From assembly GCA_910584935.1 (NCBI GenBank), contig CAJUDU010000076.1, positions 1 through 10,594 of the forward strand: a stretch of DNA of 10,594 nt, given 5' to 3'. Both the position numbers and the translations under genes were made by a program. Source of the DNA: an uncultured Butyricicoccus sp. GTDB taxonomy: Bacteria; Bacillota; Clostridia; Oscillospirales; Butyricicoccaceae. This document shows positions 1-6,300 of this stretch, one piece after another. Numbering within the stretch: position 1 is the stretch's first letter; every line of letters starts with the position of its first letter. The notes under the pieces were generated by a model. It searched no databases. It was given only the letters and a program-made list of their open reading frames with translations, and was not told the DNA's origin.

Positions 1-152
1 TGCTTGATGAAGAGGGTTTTTTCCCAGCGTATCATATGAATAAAAATAACTGGATTACAATTGTGCTGAATGATTCTGTGCCAGATGAAAAAATATATTC
101 TCTGCTGGAACTCAGTTACCATAGCGTTAGCCCCAAACAGCAAAAGCCTTAA
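1..152 (+). CDS. MmcQ/YjbR family protein, C-terminal fragment
   Basis: The first full codon is at position 3. The frame runs 49 codons to TAA at 150-152, and the rest of the gene lies left of the window. The visible peptide contains AYHMNKNNWITIVL, then VPDEKIYSLLELSY. This resembles the end of the MmcQ/YjbR (CyaY-like fold) family, whose C-terminus typically has a 'hM-K-hW--V-L' strand followed by a 'v-d-e-i--Li--Sy-lv' helix. Members are small, about 110-120 residues, with poorly defined function, and may bind DNA. I see no convincing terminator between this stop and the thi promoter 60 bases downstream. The family call comes from recognising this motif pair only. Confidence 0.7.
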   Translation, partial: LDEEGFFPAYHMNKNNWITIVLNDSVPDEKIYSLLELSYHSVSPKQQKP

Positions 153-215
153 AAACAATACCAAGTGTTTGAGGGCAAATAAACTGCTCTTTTTCATAAG
201 ATTTCTGCAAAGCCC

Positions 216-244
216 TTGACAAACTGCCCGACTGATGGTACGAT
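216..244 (+). promoter_or_regulatory. Sigma-A type promoter of the thi operon
   Basis: TTGACA at 216-221 is a perfect -35. A 17-base spacer leads to TACGAT at 239-244, with TG at 236-237 giving an extended -10. The predicted start near 250-252 falls right at the 5' edge of the TPP riboswitch, which supports it as the operon promoter. Confidence 0.85.
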
Positions 245-247
245 ACT

Positions 248-340
248 CCATGCAAGGGAGCTTCCGGCGGGAGGCTGAGAGGAGGGGCTTTTCCCCTCGA
301 CCTTACCTGATTTGGATAATGCCAACGTAGGGAAGCACAA
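248..340 (+). ncRNA. TPP riboswitch (THI element)
   Basis: The conserved THI-box blocks are present in order. GGCTGAGAGG lies at 273-282, and ACCTGATTTGGATAATGCCA at 305-324 is followed by ACGTAGGGA. P1 can form from TGC 251-253 with GCA 335-337. A second small hairpin forms from CTTCC 261-265 and GGGAG 269-273, just before CTGAGA. GAGGGG and CCCCTC at about 282-298 make a further stem in the variable region. The aptamer binds thiamin pyrophosphate. It lies between the promoter and an intrinsic terminator ahead of thiD, so high TPP is expected to stop transcription of the salvage operon. The identification is secure; the exact ends are approximate. Confidence 0.97.
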
Positions 341-382
341 AAACCCGTGATGACAAAAACGGGCGGATGGTTATGGTGCCAA

Positions 383-414
383 AGGGAACACCCTGCGTGG
401 GTGCTCCCTTTTTT
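383..414 (+). terminator. Riboswitch-controlled intrinsic terminator
   Basis: AGGGA(A)CACCC at 383-393 pairs with GGGTG(C)TCCCT at 399-409 across a 5-base loop, and six T follow at 409-414. It lies 45 bases after the aptamer and 30 bases before the thiD start, as expected for the expression platform. The 3' arm GTGCTCCC (401-408) can also pair with GGGAAGCAC at 330-338, the 3' end of the aptamer, with one bulged A. This gives a credible antiterminator when P1 is open. Confidence 0.92.
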
Positions 415-444
415 GCGTATGAAAATCAGAAGGGATTGCTGAAA

Positions 445-1251
445 ATGAAAAAAGTGCTTACCATTGCAGGGTCGGATTGTTCTGGCGGCGCAGGCATACA
501 AGCAGATTTGAAAACCATGTCTGCCCATGGTGTGTTTGGTATGAGTGTGATTGTTTCTGTCGTGGCAGAAAATACAGCGCGAGTAATTGATATTCAAGAT
601 GTCAGCCCGGCAATGATTGAAAAACAAATTGATGCGGTATTTGAAGATATTGTCCCGGATGCGGTGAAAATTGGTATGCTGTCCACACCCGCCTGCATGA
701 AAGCGGTGGCTGGCAAACTTGCACAGTACCAGCCCCAAAACATTGTCATAGACCCGGTGATGTATGCGAAAAATGGCAGTCCGCTCATGAACCTGGACGC
801 GGTGGGCACATTGATTGAAACTGTGCTACCTTATGCTGATGTGTTGACGCCGAATATCCCAGAAGCGGAATACATTGCGGGCATGGCAATCAAAACCCCG
901 GCGGATATGGAACAGGCAGCTCGTAAAATCCATATAATGGGTACAAAAGGGGTGCTGGTCAAAGGCGGTCATGCCATTGGCAACGCGCTGGATATTTTAT
1001 ATGATGGCACTACGTTCCTGCGGCTGGAAAGCCGCCGCATTGATACAAAAAATACCCATGGTACAGGCTGTACCTTATCTTCGGCAATCGCTTCCAATTT
1101 GGCGCTTGGCTGCACAGTGCCGGAAGCCGTCCGCAAGGCAAAGGATTATGTAACCGACGCAATTATCCATTCATTAGCAATCGGCAAAGGCTGCGGGCCA
1201 CTCAATCATTTCTGCCGTATTTTCCCGGAGGGTGATGCTGATGAAACGTAA
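445..1251 (+). CDS. thiD: Hydroxymethylpyrimidine (phosphate) kinase ThiD
   Basis: A cytoplasmic ribokinase-fold enzyme of 268 aa that phosphorylates 4-amino-5-hydroxymethyl-2-methylpyrimidine (HMP) and then HMP-P to HMP-PP, the pyrimidine half of thiamin phosphate. The N-terminal AGSDCSGGAGIQADLKT (residues 8-24) is the family signature. NTHGTGCTLSSA (203-214) carries the anion-hole GTGC with the catalytic Cys209. Length matches typical ThiD. I chose ATG 445 because AGAAGGGA sits 9 bases upstream and the protein then begins MKKVLTIAGSD. The longer frame from 367 would start inside the terminator hairpin and add 26 unrelated residues. The usual substrate-contacting Gln in 'A-Q-N-T' is Glu here (AENT, residues 41-44). 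It is the first gene after the riboswitch and overlaps thiW by 11 bases. Confidence 0.96.
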   Translation: MKKVLTIAGSDCSGGAGIQADLKTMSAHGVFGMSVIVSVVAENTARVIDIQDVSPAMIEKQIDAVFEDIVPDAVKIGMLSTPACMKAVAGKLAQYQPQNIVIDPVMYAKNGSPLMNLDAVGTLIETVLPYADVLTPNIPEAEYIAGMAIKTPADMEQAARKIHIMGTKGVLVKGGHAIGNALDILYDGTTFLRLESRRIDTKNTHGTGCTLSSAIASNLALGCTVPEAVRKAKDYVTDAIIHSLAIGKGCGPLNHFCRIFPEGDADET

Positions 1252-1750
1252 AGCAATCCGAAAGTTGACTATCGCTGGCGTGCTGACAGCAGTTGCTGTG
1301 GCAGGCAGTTTGTTTTCCATCCCGGTATTTGGCGCAAAATGCTCGCCGGTACAGCATATGGTGAATGTGATAGCAGGTGTGTTATTAGGTCCAGGTTATG
1401 CGCTTGGCATGGGGTTTATTGCCGCTTTGTTGCGCAACCTGCTCGGGCTTGGCAGTTTGCTGGCTTTTCCTGGCTCCATGATCGGTGCGCTGCTGAGTGG
1501 GGTTGCTTATAAGCTATGCCCGCATTTGCCTGCGGCTTATATCGGGGAAGTGTTTGGCACAGGCATTTTGGGTGGGATCTTGTCTTATCCAGTTGCTGCA
1601 TTTTTAATGGGCAACAGCACTGCGGCATTGCTGACTTTTGTACCGTCCTTTCTGGTTTCAACTGGGGTTGGGGCAGCGGTTTCTGTGCTGGTGCTGTCCG
1701 CGCTTGGGAAAACAGGCACATTGCGTCAATTGGAAGGGGCATTGCGGTGA
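1241..1750 (+). CDS. thiW: ThiW, thiazole-specific S component of an ECF transporter
   Basis: A 169-aa hydrophobic membrane protein with about five to six helices. Family ThiW motifs are visible: SPVQHMVNVIAGVLLGPGYA (35-54), ALLRNLLGLGSLLAFPGSMIGALLSG (62-87) and GGILSYPVAA (111-120). ThiW is the predicted substrate-binding S component for hydroxyethylthiazole. It needs a shared energizing module (EcfA, EcfA', EcfT), which is not encoded in this window. ATG 1241 was chosen because GGAGGG at 1227-1232 lies 8 bases upstream. In-frame GTG 1232 and ATG 1235 overlap or touch that ribosome binding site. The start lies inside the thiD 3' end and the stop overlaps the thiM start, so translational coupling is likely. 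Placement directly before thiM (thiazole kinase) supports the substrate assignment. Confidence 0.93.
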   Translation: MKRKAIRKLTIAGVLTAVAVAGSLFSIPVFGAKCSPVQHMVNVIAGVLLGPGYALGMGFIAALLRNLLGLGSLLAFPGSMIGALLSGVAYKLCPHLPAAYIGEVFGTGILGGILSYPVAAFLMGNSTAALLTFVPSFLVSTGVGAAVSVLVLSALGKTGTLRQLEGALR

Positions 1751-2577
1751 TCCATACATTAAAAACTGTGGTACAGCAGGCGCAAATCACACGTCCGCTG
1801 GTTCATGCAATTACCAATTATATTACCGCCAATGATTGCGCCAATATGATTCTTGCGGCAGGGGGCGCACCAACTATGGCGCAGGATGAACGTGAAGTAG
1901 AAGAAATTACAACGCTTAGCAATGCGCTGGTATTAAACCTGGGTGCGCTGCACGCACAACAGGCAATGCTGTTGGCAGGGAGAAAGGCAAATTGCTTAGG
2001 GCATCCCGTAGTATTTGACCCGGTTGCAGCGGGGGCGTCTTTTTTGCGTGGGGAAAACAGCCGCAGGCTGCTGCATGAAGTCAAAATGGCTGTGATACGC
2101 GGCAATGCGTCGGAAATCCGCGCGCTTGCCATTGGTACAGAAACAACACTTGGCGTGGAAGCCAATGCGCTGGATAAAGTGACAGAAGCCAATTTGTTGG
2201 AATCTGCCGCGCTTGTGCAGGCATTCAGCCGCCGTACAGGTGCGGTGGTTGCCCTGACCGGGGAAATTGATTTGGTCACAGATGGCACACGCACAGTGGC
2301 TTTATATGGCGGCTGTGAAATGATGGGGCACATTACAGGTGCGGGCTGTATGTTGACCGCACTTACCGCGTGTTATTGCGGCGCAAACCCAAACTGTCCC
2401 TTTGAAGCGGCGGTTGCTGCTGTGGGGGTGATGGATATTTGTGGCGAAGCCGCATATCAGCAGGTGAAACACGCCGGAGAAGGGACGGCTTCTTTCCGCA
2501 CCCGACTGATTGATGCAGTCAGCAGATTTGCGGCAGAAGATTTTGCGGGCAAACTCCGCTTGCGGCTGCTCCCATAA
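1747..2577 (+). CDS. thiM: Hydroxyethylthiazole kinase ThiM
   Basis: A cytoplasmic kinase of 276 aa that phosphorylates 4-methyl-5-(2-hydroxyethyl)thiazole for re-use in thiamin synthesis. Family motifs: HAITNYITANDCANMILAAGGAPTM (20-44, substrate site, Asn24 and Met44), NLGAL (64-68), DPVAAGASFLR (91-101), IRGNASEI (117-124), and HITGAGCMLTA (195-205) with the catalytic-region Cys201. Length fits the family (about 260-275). The start is a GTG at 1747, overlapping the thiW stop in GTGA. GGAAGGGG at 1732-1739 lies 7 bases upstream, and residue 2 onward aligns with the family. The same frame is open back to 1516, but that stretch lies inside thiW and has no ThiM similarity. Confidence 0.96.
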   Translation: MIHTLKTVVQQAQITRPLVHAITNYITANDCANMILAAGGAPTMAQDEREVEEITTLSNALVLNLGALHAQQAMLLAGRKANCLGHPVVFDPVAAGASFLRGENSRRLLHEVKMAVIRGNASEIRALAIGTETTLGVEANALDKVTEANLLESAALVQAFSRRTGAVVALTGEIDLVTDGTRTVALYGGCEMMGHITGAGCMLTALTACYCGANPNCPFEAAVAAVGVMDICGEAAYQQVKHAGEGTASFRTRLIDAVSRFAAEDFAGKLRLRLLP

Positions 2578-2601
2578 ATTTTAGCAATCAAGGAGGAACA
2601 A

Positions 2602-3270
2602 ATGGCACAACCGACAACAAACCGGCTGCTTGCAGCAGCAAAAGACATTTGGGAAGGGTATTTGCAGCATCCATTTATACGTGGGCTGGCAGAAGGCAGC
2701 CTGGCTGTGGAAAAGTTCCGGTTTTATTTGCTGCAAGATTATGTTTACTTATTTGATTACGCAAAAGTGTTTGCGCAAGGGGTAATTAAAGCGCGTGACC
2801 CAGCGGTGATGCGGGCATTTGCCGCTTATGTTGGCAATATCCTCAATGGTGAAATGGATATCCATAAAGGGTATATGGCGCGTATGGGCATTACGCAGCG
2901 ACAGGCAGAGAATGTGCGCCCTTCCCTGAAAAACCAATCTTATACTGCCTATATGCGTGCAGTGGCGGCAGAAGAAGGTCCTGCAGAAATTATGGCGGCA
3001 GTGCTTTCCTGTGCGCTTAGTTATGAATATATTGCAAAATGGATAATAAAAGAATACCCCAAAGCGGCGCAGCATAATTTTTATGGCGAATGGGTGCGCA
3101 GTTACGCCAGTGAGGAATATGCCAAAGACAACCATGAACTGGTTAGACTGATGGAACAGCTTTCCGATGGCTATACAGAAGCGCAATTGCAGCGGCTGGA
3201 AGATATTTTTGTAGATTGTTCCTGGTTTGAAGGGACATTCTGGGATATGGCTTGGGATATGGAGATGTAA
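2602..3270 (+). CDS. tenA: TenA family aminopyrimidine aminohydrolase (thiaminase II)
   Basis: A cytoplasmic all-helical TenA protein of 222 aa. TenA hydrolyses 4-amino-5-aminomethyl-2-methylpyrimidine, a product of thiamin breakdown, to HMP, which ThiD then phosphorylates. Residues equivalent to the B. subtilis active site appear at a constant offset of about two: Asp46, Tyr49, Tyr114, Cys137 (in LSCALSYEY) and Tyr141. The C-terminal SWFEGTFWDMAW carries the expected Glu (210). This retained Cys marks the TenA_C class. AGGAGG at 2591-2596 sits 5 bases before ATG 2602. It follows thiM by 24 bases and precedes thiZ by 5, so it belongs to the same transcript as the ABC importer that probably supplies its precursor. 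Confidence 0.95.
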   Translation: MAQPTTNRLLAAAKDIWEGYLQHPFIRGLAEGSLAVEKFRFYLLQDYVYLFDYAKVFAQGVIKARDPAVMRAFAAYVGNILNGEMDIHKGYMARMGITQRQAENVRPSLKNQSYTAYMRAVAAEEGPAEIMAAVLSCALSYEYIAKWIIKEYPKAAQHNFYGEWVRSYASEEYAKDNHELVRLMEQLSDGYTEAQLQRLEDIFVDCSWFEGTFWDMAWDMEM

Positions 3271-3275
3271 GCCCG

Positions 3276-4022
3276 ATGCTGGAATTTGAAAATGTATCCT
3301 TCCGATATGAAGGTGCGGATTTTGATATTTTGGATCAGATCTCCTTCCACATTGCTCCAGGGGAGTTCGTTTCCATTTTGGGGCCTTCTGGTTGTGGGAA
3401 GTCAACGATTTTCCGGCTGATATGCCAGCTGCTGCCGCGCATGGCAGGCACAATCAAAGCTGGCGGGCAGGAAATTACTGGACGGCGTGGCTACTGCGGC
3501 TATATGCCGCAACGGGATTTGCTGTTCCCCTGGCGGACGGTTGCGGCAAATCTGCGCCTACCGCTGGAACTGCGCGGCGGAATGTCCAAAGGGCAAATGG
3601 AGCAATACACAGCACAAGCGCTGGAAGCTGTTGGGTTAGGCGGTTGGGGCAGCAAACGTCCTGCGGAGCTTTCTGGCGGTATGCGCCAGCGCGCCGCGTT
3701 TGCTCGCACATTATTAACTGGCTCTGATTTACTGCTGTTGGATGAGCCATTTTCCGCGCTGGATTTTCTGACGCGGATTACCATGCAGGAATGGCTACTG
3801 GAACAATGGAAACAAAAAACAATCCTATTTATCACCCATGATGTAGAGGAAGCAATTTTCCTATCCGGCAGGGTACTCGTCATTGAAAATATGCCAATCC
3901 AAAGGTTGGTTTCCTTTGATGTGCCGGCAGGTTATCCCCGGACACGTGCGTGTTTATCAGACCCCGCAATGCTTACACTGCGGGAAAACCTGATTACACG
4001 GCTGAGAAAGGGGGCACAGTGA
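3276..4022 (+). CDS. thiZ: Pyrimidine-precursor ABC transporter, ATP-binding protein ThiZ
   Basis: A 248-aa ABC ATPase of the nitrate/taurine/sulfonate (TauB/SsuB) class, driving import through ThiX. All nucleotide-binding motifs are intact: Walker A GPSGCGKST (36-44), Q-loop Gln79 in YMPQRDLL, signature LSGGMRQR (132-139), Walker B LLLLDE (152-157) and H-loop His188 in THDVEEA. I chose ATG 3276, giving MLEFENVSF, the usual N-terminus of the class. An in-frame ATG at 3252 would add eight residues that overlap tenA. GGAG at 3261-3264 is the only nearby ribosome binding site and is 11 bases away, so coupling to tenA termination is likely. The substrate, an N-formyl aminomethylpyrimidine or similar, is inferred from thi neighbours; the ATPase itself does not reveal it. 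Confidence 0.92.
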   Translation: MLEFENVSFRYEGADFDILDQISFHIAPGEFVSILGPSGCGKSTIFRLICQLLPRMAGTIKAGGQEITGRRGYCGYMPQRDLLFPWRTVAANLRLPLELRGGMSKGQMEQYTAQALEAVGLGGWGSKRPAELSGGMRQRAAFARTLLTGSDLLLLDEPFSALDFLTRITMQEWLLEQWKQKTILFITHDVEEAIFLSGRVLVIENMPIQRLVSFDVPAGYPRTRACLSDPAMLTLRENLITRLRKGAQ

Positions 4023-4771
4023 TGCGCAAAAATACCAGCTTTTCAGCGCTGCTGCTGTTATTTGCCTTGCTGTTGCTTTGGCAGCTTGGCGCAATGGGAA
4101 TGGATGCAGCATATATCCTGCCTTCACCTGTGCAGGTGCTGGTACGGCTTTGGCAATTGCGCGTCCCATTGTTTACCGCGCATTTGCCTGCAACACTGCT
4201 TTGCACAGGCATTGGACTTGTGATTTCCATTGTACTTGGGCTGCTGCTGGCTGTCCTGATGGATATAAGCCCGACTGCTGAAAAAATGCTATACCCAGTC
4301 ATTATCGCATCCCAAACCATACCAACCACAGCGCTTGCGCCTTTGTTTGTGTTATGGTTTGGTTATACCATATGGAGCAAGGTATTGGTGACAATACTCA
4401 TCACTTTTTTTCCAATTGCAATTACAGTATTTGATGGATTTCGTTCTGTGCATACAGATATGGCAGATTTATTACAGACCTTTGGCGCAGGGGAAAAAGA
4501 GATTTTTTTTAAATTAAAAGTACCTGCGGCACTGCCATATTTCTTTTCCGCGATAAAAATGGCAATTCCACTGTCAATTATTGGCGCGGCAATCGGCGAA
4601 TGGCTGGGTGCCCAGGCAGGGCTTGGCTATTTTAGCCGCCGCATGATGACACAGCTTGATGGTGCAGGCGTATTTGCGCCCATTGTCCTGCTTAGTATTG
4701 TTGCGATGGCTGCCGTTGGTATCGTTTCATGGTTGGAAAGAAAAATAATCCATTGGCGCGGTGATTTATAA
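4022..4771 (+). CDS. thiX: Pyrimidine-precursor ABC transporter, permease ThiX
   Basis: A 249-aa inner-membrane permease of the binding-protein-dependent (MetI-like) superfamily, about six transmembrane helices. Helices are seen near 8-28, 57-80, 90-112, 118-138, 180-197 and 218-238. The cytoplasmic EAA-type loop that docks on the ATPase is at about 150-180, with FGAGEKEIFFKLKVPAALPY. ILPSPVQVL (32-40) is the standard N-terminal motif of the TauC/SsuC/ThiX class. ATG 4022 overlaps the thiZ stop by one base (TGATG), with AAAGGGGG at 4007-4014 as ribosome binding site. The long upstream frame from 3950 is a shadow of the thiZ 3' end. It would form the membrane channel of ThiXYZ. Confidence 0.92.
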   Translation: MRKNTSFSALLLLFALLLLWQLGAMGMDAAYILPSPVQVLVRLWQLRVPLFTAHLPATLLCTGIGLVISIVLGLLLAVLMDISPTAEKMLYPVIIASQTIPTTALAPLFVLWFGYTIWSKVLVTILITFFPIAITVFDGFRSVHTDMADLLQTFGAGEKEIFFKLKVPAALPYFFSAIKMAIPLSIIGAAIGEWLGAQAGLGYFSRRMMTQLDGAGVFAPIVLLSIVAMAAVGIVSWLERKIIHWRGDL

Positions 4772-4787
4772 AAAGGAGCAAAAGAAT

Positions 4788-5792
4788 ATGAAAAAAAGAA
4801 TATTTGCATTGTTGGCGGCAGGTGCCCTGCTGTTTTCTGGATGCCATACTGGCAACCCGGCAGATGCCAGCCAGTCAGACGATTTACGGGAATTGACTGT
4901 GGTGCTGGATTGGTACCCCAATGCGCTGCATACATTTTTATACCAAGCAGAAGAAAAGGGGTACTTTGCCGAAGAAGGGCTGACAGTAAAAATACAGCCG
5001 CCAGCAGGCACCAATGACGCAATGAGTATGGTTGCAGCAGGCAAGGCAGATATTGGGCTGTATTATCAGCAGGATATCATTCAAGCGTGTGTAGAACAGG
5101 ATGTACCAATCAAATCGGTTGCTGCGGTAGTGCAGGCGCCGCTGAATATTATCCTGTCGCTGAAAGAAAAAAATATCACTAAGCCAGAGGATTTAGCAGG
5201 TAAAACCGTTGGTTATGCAGGCACAGAACTTTCTGAAGCGCTCATACACAGTATAATGCAGTCCAATGGGGCAGATGTAAATGATGTGAAAATGGTGGAT
5301 GTCGGGTTTGAACTGATGGCCTCTATGACAACAGGCAATGTTGATGCAACCATTGGCTGCCTTGTCAATCATGAAGTCCCCCAAATGCAGAAGGAAGGGT
5401 TTGAAGTGAATTATTTCTTCCCGGATGATTTTGGTGTGCCACAGTATTACGAAGGTGTATTTGTTGCAAATGATAAGATGATTGCCGAAGAACCTGAAAC
5501 CATTGCGGCATTTCTGCGCGGCTGCCGGAAAGGGTTTGCGGATTTTAAAAATAAGCCAGATGAAACCTTGCAGGTGCTGCTGAACAATCAGGATACAGCA
5601 AATTTCCCCTTAGACCCGGATGTGGAAAAGCAATCCGCGGAAATGCTAATCCCACTCATGGAAACAACAGATGCGCCTTTCCTCAGCCAAACAGAAGCTT
5701 GTTGGCAGGAGAATATCGATTGGATGTATGGGGAAGGCTTAATTTCTGAAAAGCCAGCGCTTTCTGATGTTATGGCAGATATTTCATTTTAG
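4788..5792 (+). CDS. thiY: Pyrimidine-precursor binding lipoprotein ThiY (NMT1/THI5-like)
   Basis: A 334-aa extracytoplasmic solute-binding protein of the NMT1/THI5-like family, anchored by lipid. The signal peptide MKKRIFALLAAGALLFSGC ends in a lipobox with Cys19; Phe at -3 is slightly unusual. A Ser/Asp-rich linker follows, then TVVLDWYPNALHTFLYQAEE (37-56). The latter matches the LDW-PN--H motif of pyrimidine-binding ThiY and THI5-like proteins. ADIGLYY (87-93), EDLAGKTVGYAG (134-145) and YYEGVFVAN (220-228) are typical family blocks. ThiY is known to bind N-formyl-4-amino-5-aminomethyl-2-methylpyrimidine. ATG 4788 is chosen over 4761 because AAGGAG at 4773-4778 lies 9 bases upstream and the signal peptide begins there. 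It is the last gene of the operon, followed by a strong terminator. Confidence 0.94.
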   Translation: MKKRIFALLAAGALLFSGCHTGNPADASQSDDLRELTVVLDWYPNALHTFLYQAEEKGYFAEEGLTVKIQPPAGTNDAMSMVAAGKADIGLYYQQDIIQACVEQDVPIKSVAAVVQAPLNIILSLKEKNITKPEDLAGKTVGYAGTELSEALIHSIMQSNGADVNDVKMVDVGFELMASMTTGNVDATIGCLVNHEVPQMQKEGFEVNYFFPDDFGVPQYYEGVFVANDKMIAEEPETIAAFLRGCRKGFADFKNKPDETLQVLLNNQDTANFPLDPDVEKQSAEMLIPLMETTDAPFLSQTEACWQENIDWMYGEGLISEKPALSDVMADISF

Positions 5793-5823
5793 ACCGGTTT
5801 ATCCATACAAGCAGCATAAAAAT

Positions 5824-5867
5824 AAAGGGTTCGTATCATGAATTTTGGATGATACGAACCCTTTTTT
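5824..5867 (+). terminator. Bidirectional terminator between thiY and the convergent DUF4177-like gene
   Basis: A perfect 16-bp stem pairs 5824-5839 with 5849-5864 around a 9-base loop. On the + strand it ends in a run of T (5862-5867). On the - strand the same stem is followed by TTTATTTTTAT, so it can stop the leftward gene as well. It sits 31 bases past the thiY stop and 25 bases past the convergent stop. Confidence 0.93.
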
Positions 5868-5892
5868 GCGGCTTTATGTAAATCGCAGAGGG

Positions 5893-6147
5893 TTAAAGCC
5901 GCTCAAATACCATTGTGGCTTGGATGCGGTCGCCGCCCAGCATCCCTTTGCTGCCGCCATTAGAGGTTGTAATGGTATGCAGACGGTACCCTTTTCTCGC
6001 TTGTTCATTGATAACCGCTTCTAATTCTGTCAGGTTGCCTGAACCAGTGCCCATAAATTTTTCTTTCAGCGTCACTTGCAATACGACATAAGGCAGATCT
6101 TGACCAGAAGCAGTGGAAAATGTAGACTTATCTGTGTAATCAACCAT
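5893..6147 (-). CDS. Small DUF4177-type protein
   Basis: An 84-aa soluble protein resembling DUF4177. It has a first strand YVVLQVTLKEKFMG (20-33), then a helix with LTELEAVINEQARKGYRLHTITT (39-61), then a closing strand QATMVFERL (76-84). The 'l---iNe-a--GyrLh-it' core followed by '--a-mvFer' is the family pattern. Function is unknown in the family. The start is the ATG at 6145-6147, because AAGGAGG lies 8 bases upstream and a good promoter lies 39 bases upstream. The frame stays open further upstream to 6267, but that stretch is promoter and terminator DNA and encodes an artificial hydrophobic tail. It is monocistronic, convergent with thiY, and shows no sign of decay. Confidence 0.85.
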   Translation of the reverse strand: MVDYTDKSTFSTASGQDLPYVVLQVTLKEKFMGTGSGNLTELEAVINEQARKGYRLHTITTSNGGSKGMLGGDRIQATMVFERL

Positions 6148-6185
6148 ATTGTTTATCCTCCTTGATACGATAAAAATCCAAAAAC

Positions 6186-6214
6186 AGTATAACATGATTA
6201 TGGGATAAAAGCAA
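6186..6214 (-). promoter_or_regulatory. Promoter of the DUF4177-type gene
   Basis: Read on the - strand, TTGCTT (6209-6214) is separated by 17 bases from TATACT (6186-6191). TG one base before the -10 makes an extended -10. It lies just downstream of the terminator of the upstream gene, so the small gene has its own transcript. Confidence 0.8.
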
Positions 6215-6240
6215 CTGATTGAGAAAGAATATTTCTTGCA

Positions 6241-6281
6241 GCAAAAGAAAATAAGCAACAGGAGCAACCCATTGCTTATTT
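6241..6281 (-). terminator. Intrinsic terminator of the Na/Pi cotransporter gene
   Basis: On the - strand, AAATAAGCAA and TTGCTTATTT (6272-6281 with 6249-6258) form a 10-bp stem with a 13-base loop. The 3' arm runs into TTTTCTTTT. It begins 20 bases after the stop at 6301. The + strand reading has no T-run, so it works leftward only. Confidence 0.85.
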
Positions 6282-6300
6282 CATGGCAGCCATCATAGAG

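Noticed and set aside
153..215. Terminator for the MmcQ/YjbR-like gene
   Set aside because: Only a 4-bp stem with a long loop can be drawn and no proper T-run follows it.
1516..1746. N-terminal extension of ThiM in the same open frame
   Set aside because: It lies wholly inside thiW, has no ThiM similarity, and the GTG at 1747 has a well-spaced ribosome binding site.
6148..6267. Hydrophobic N-terminal extension of the DUF4177-type protein
   Set aside because: The stretch contains the gene's promoter, ribosome binding site and the neighbour's terminator; the family domain begins after the chosen ATG.
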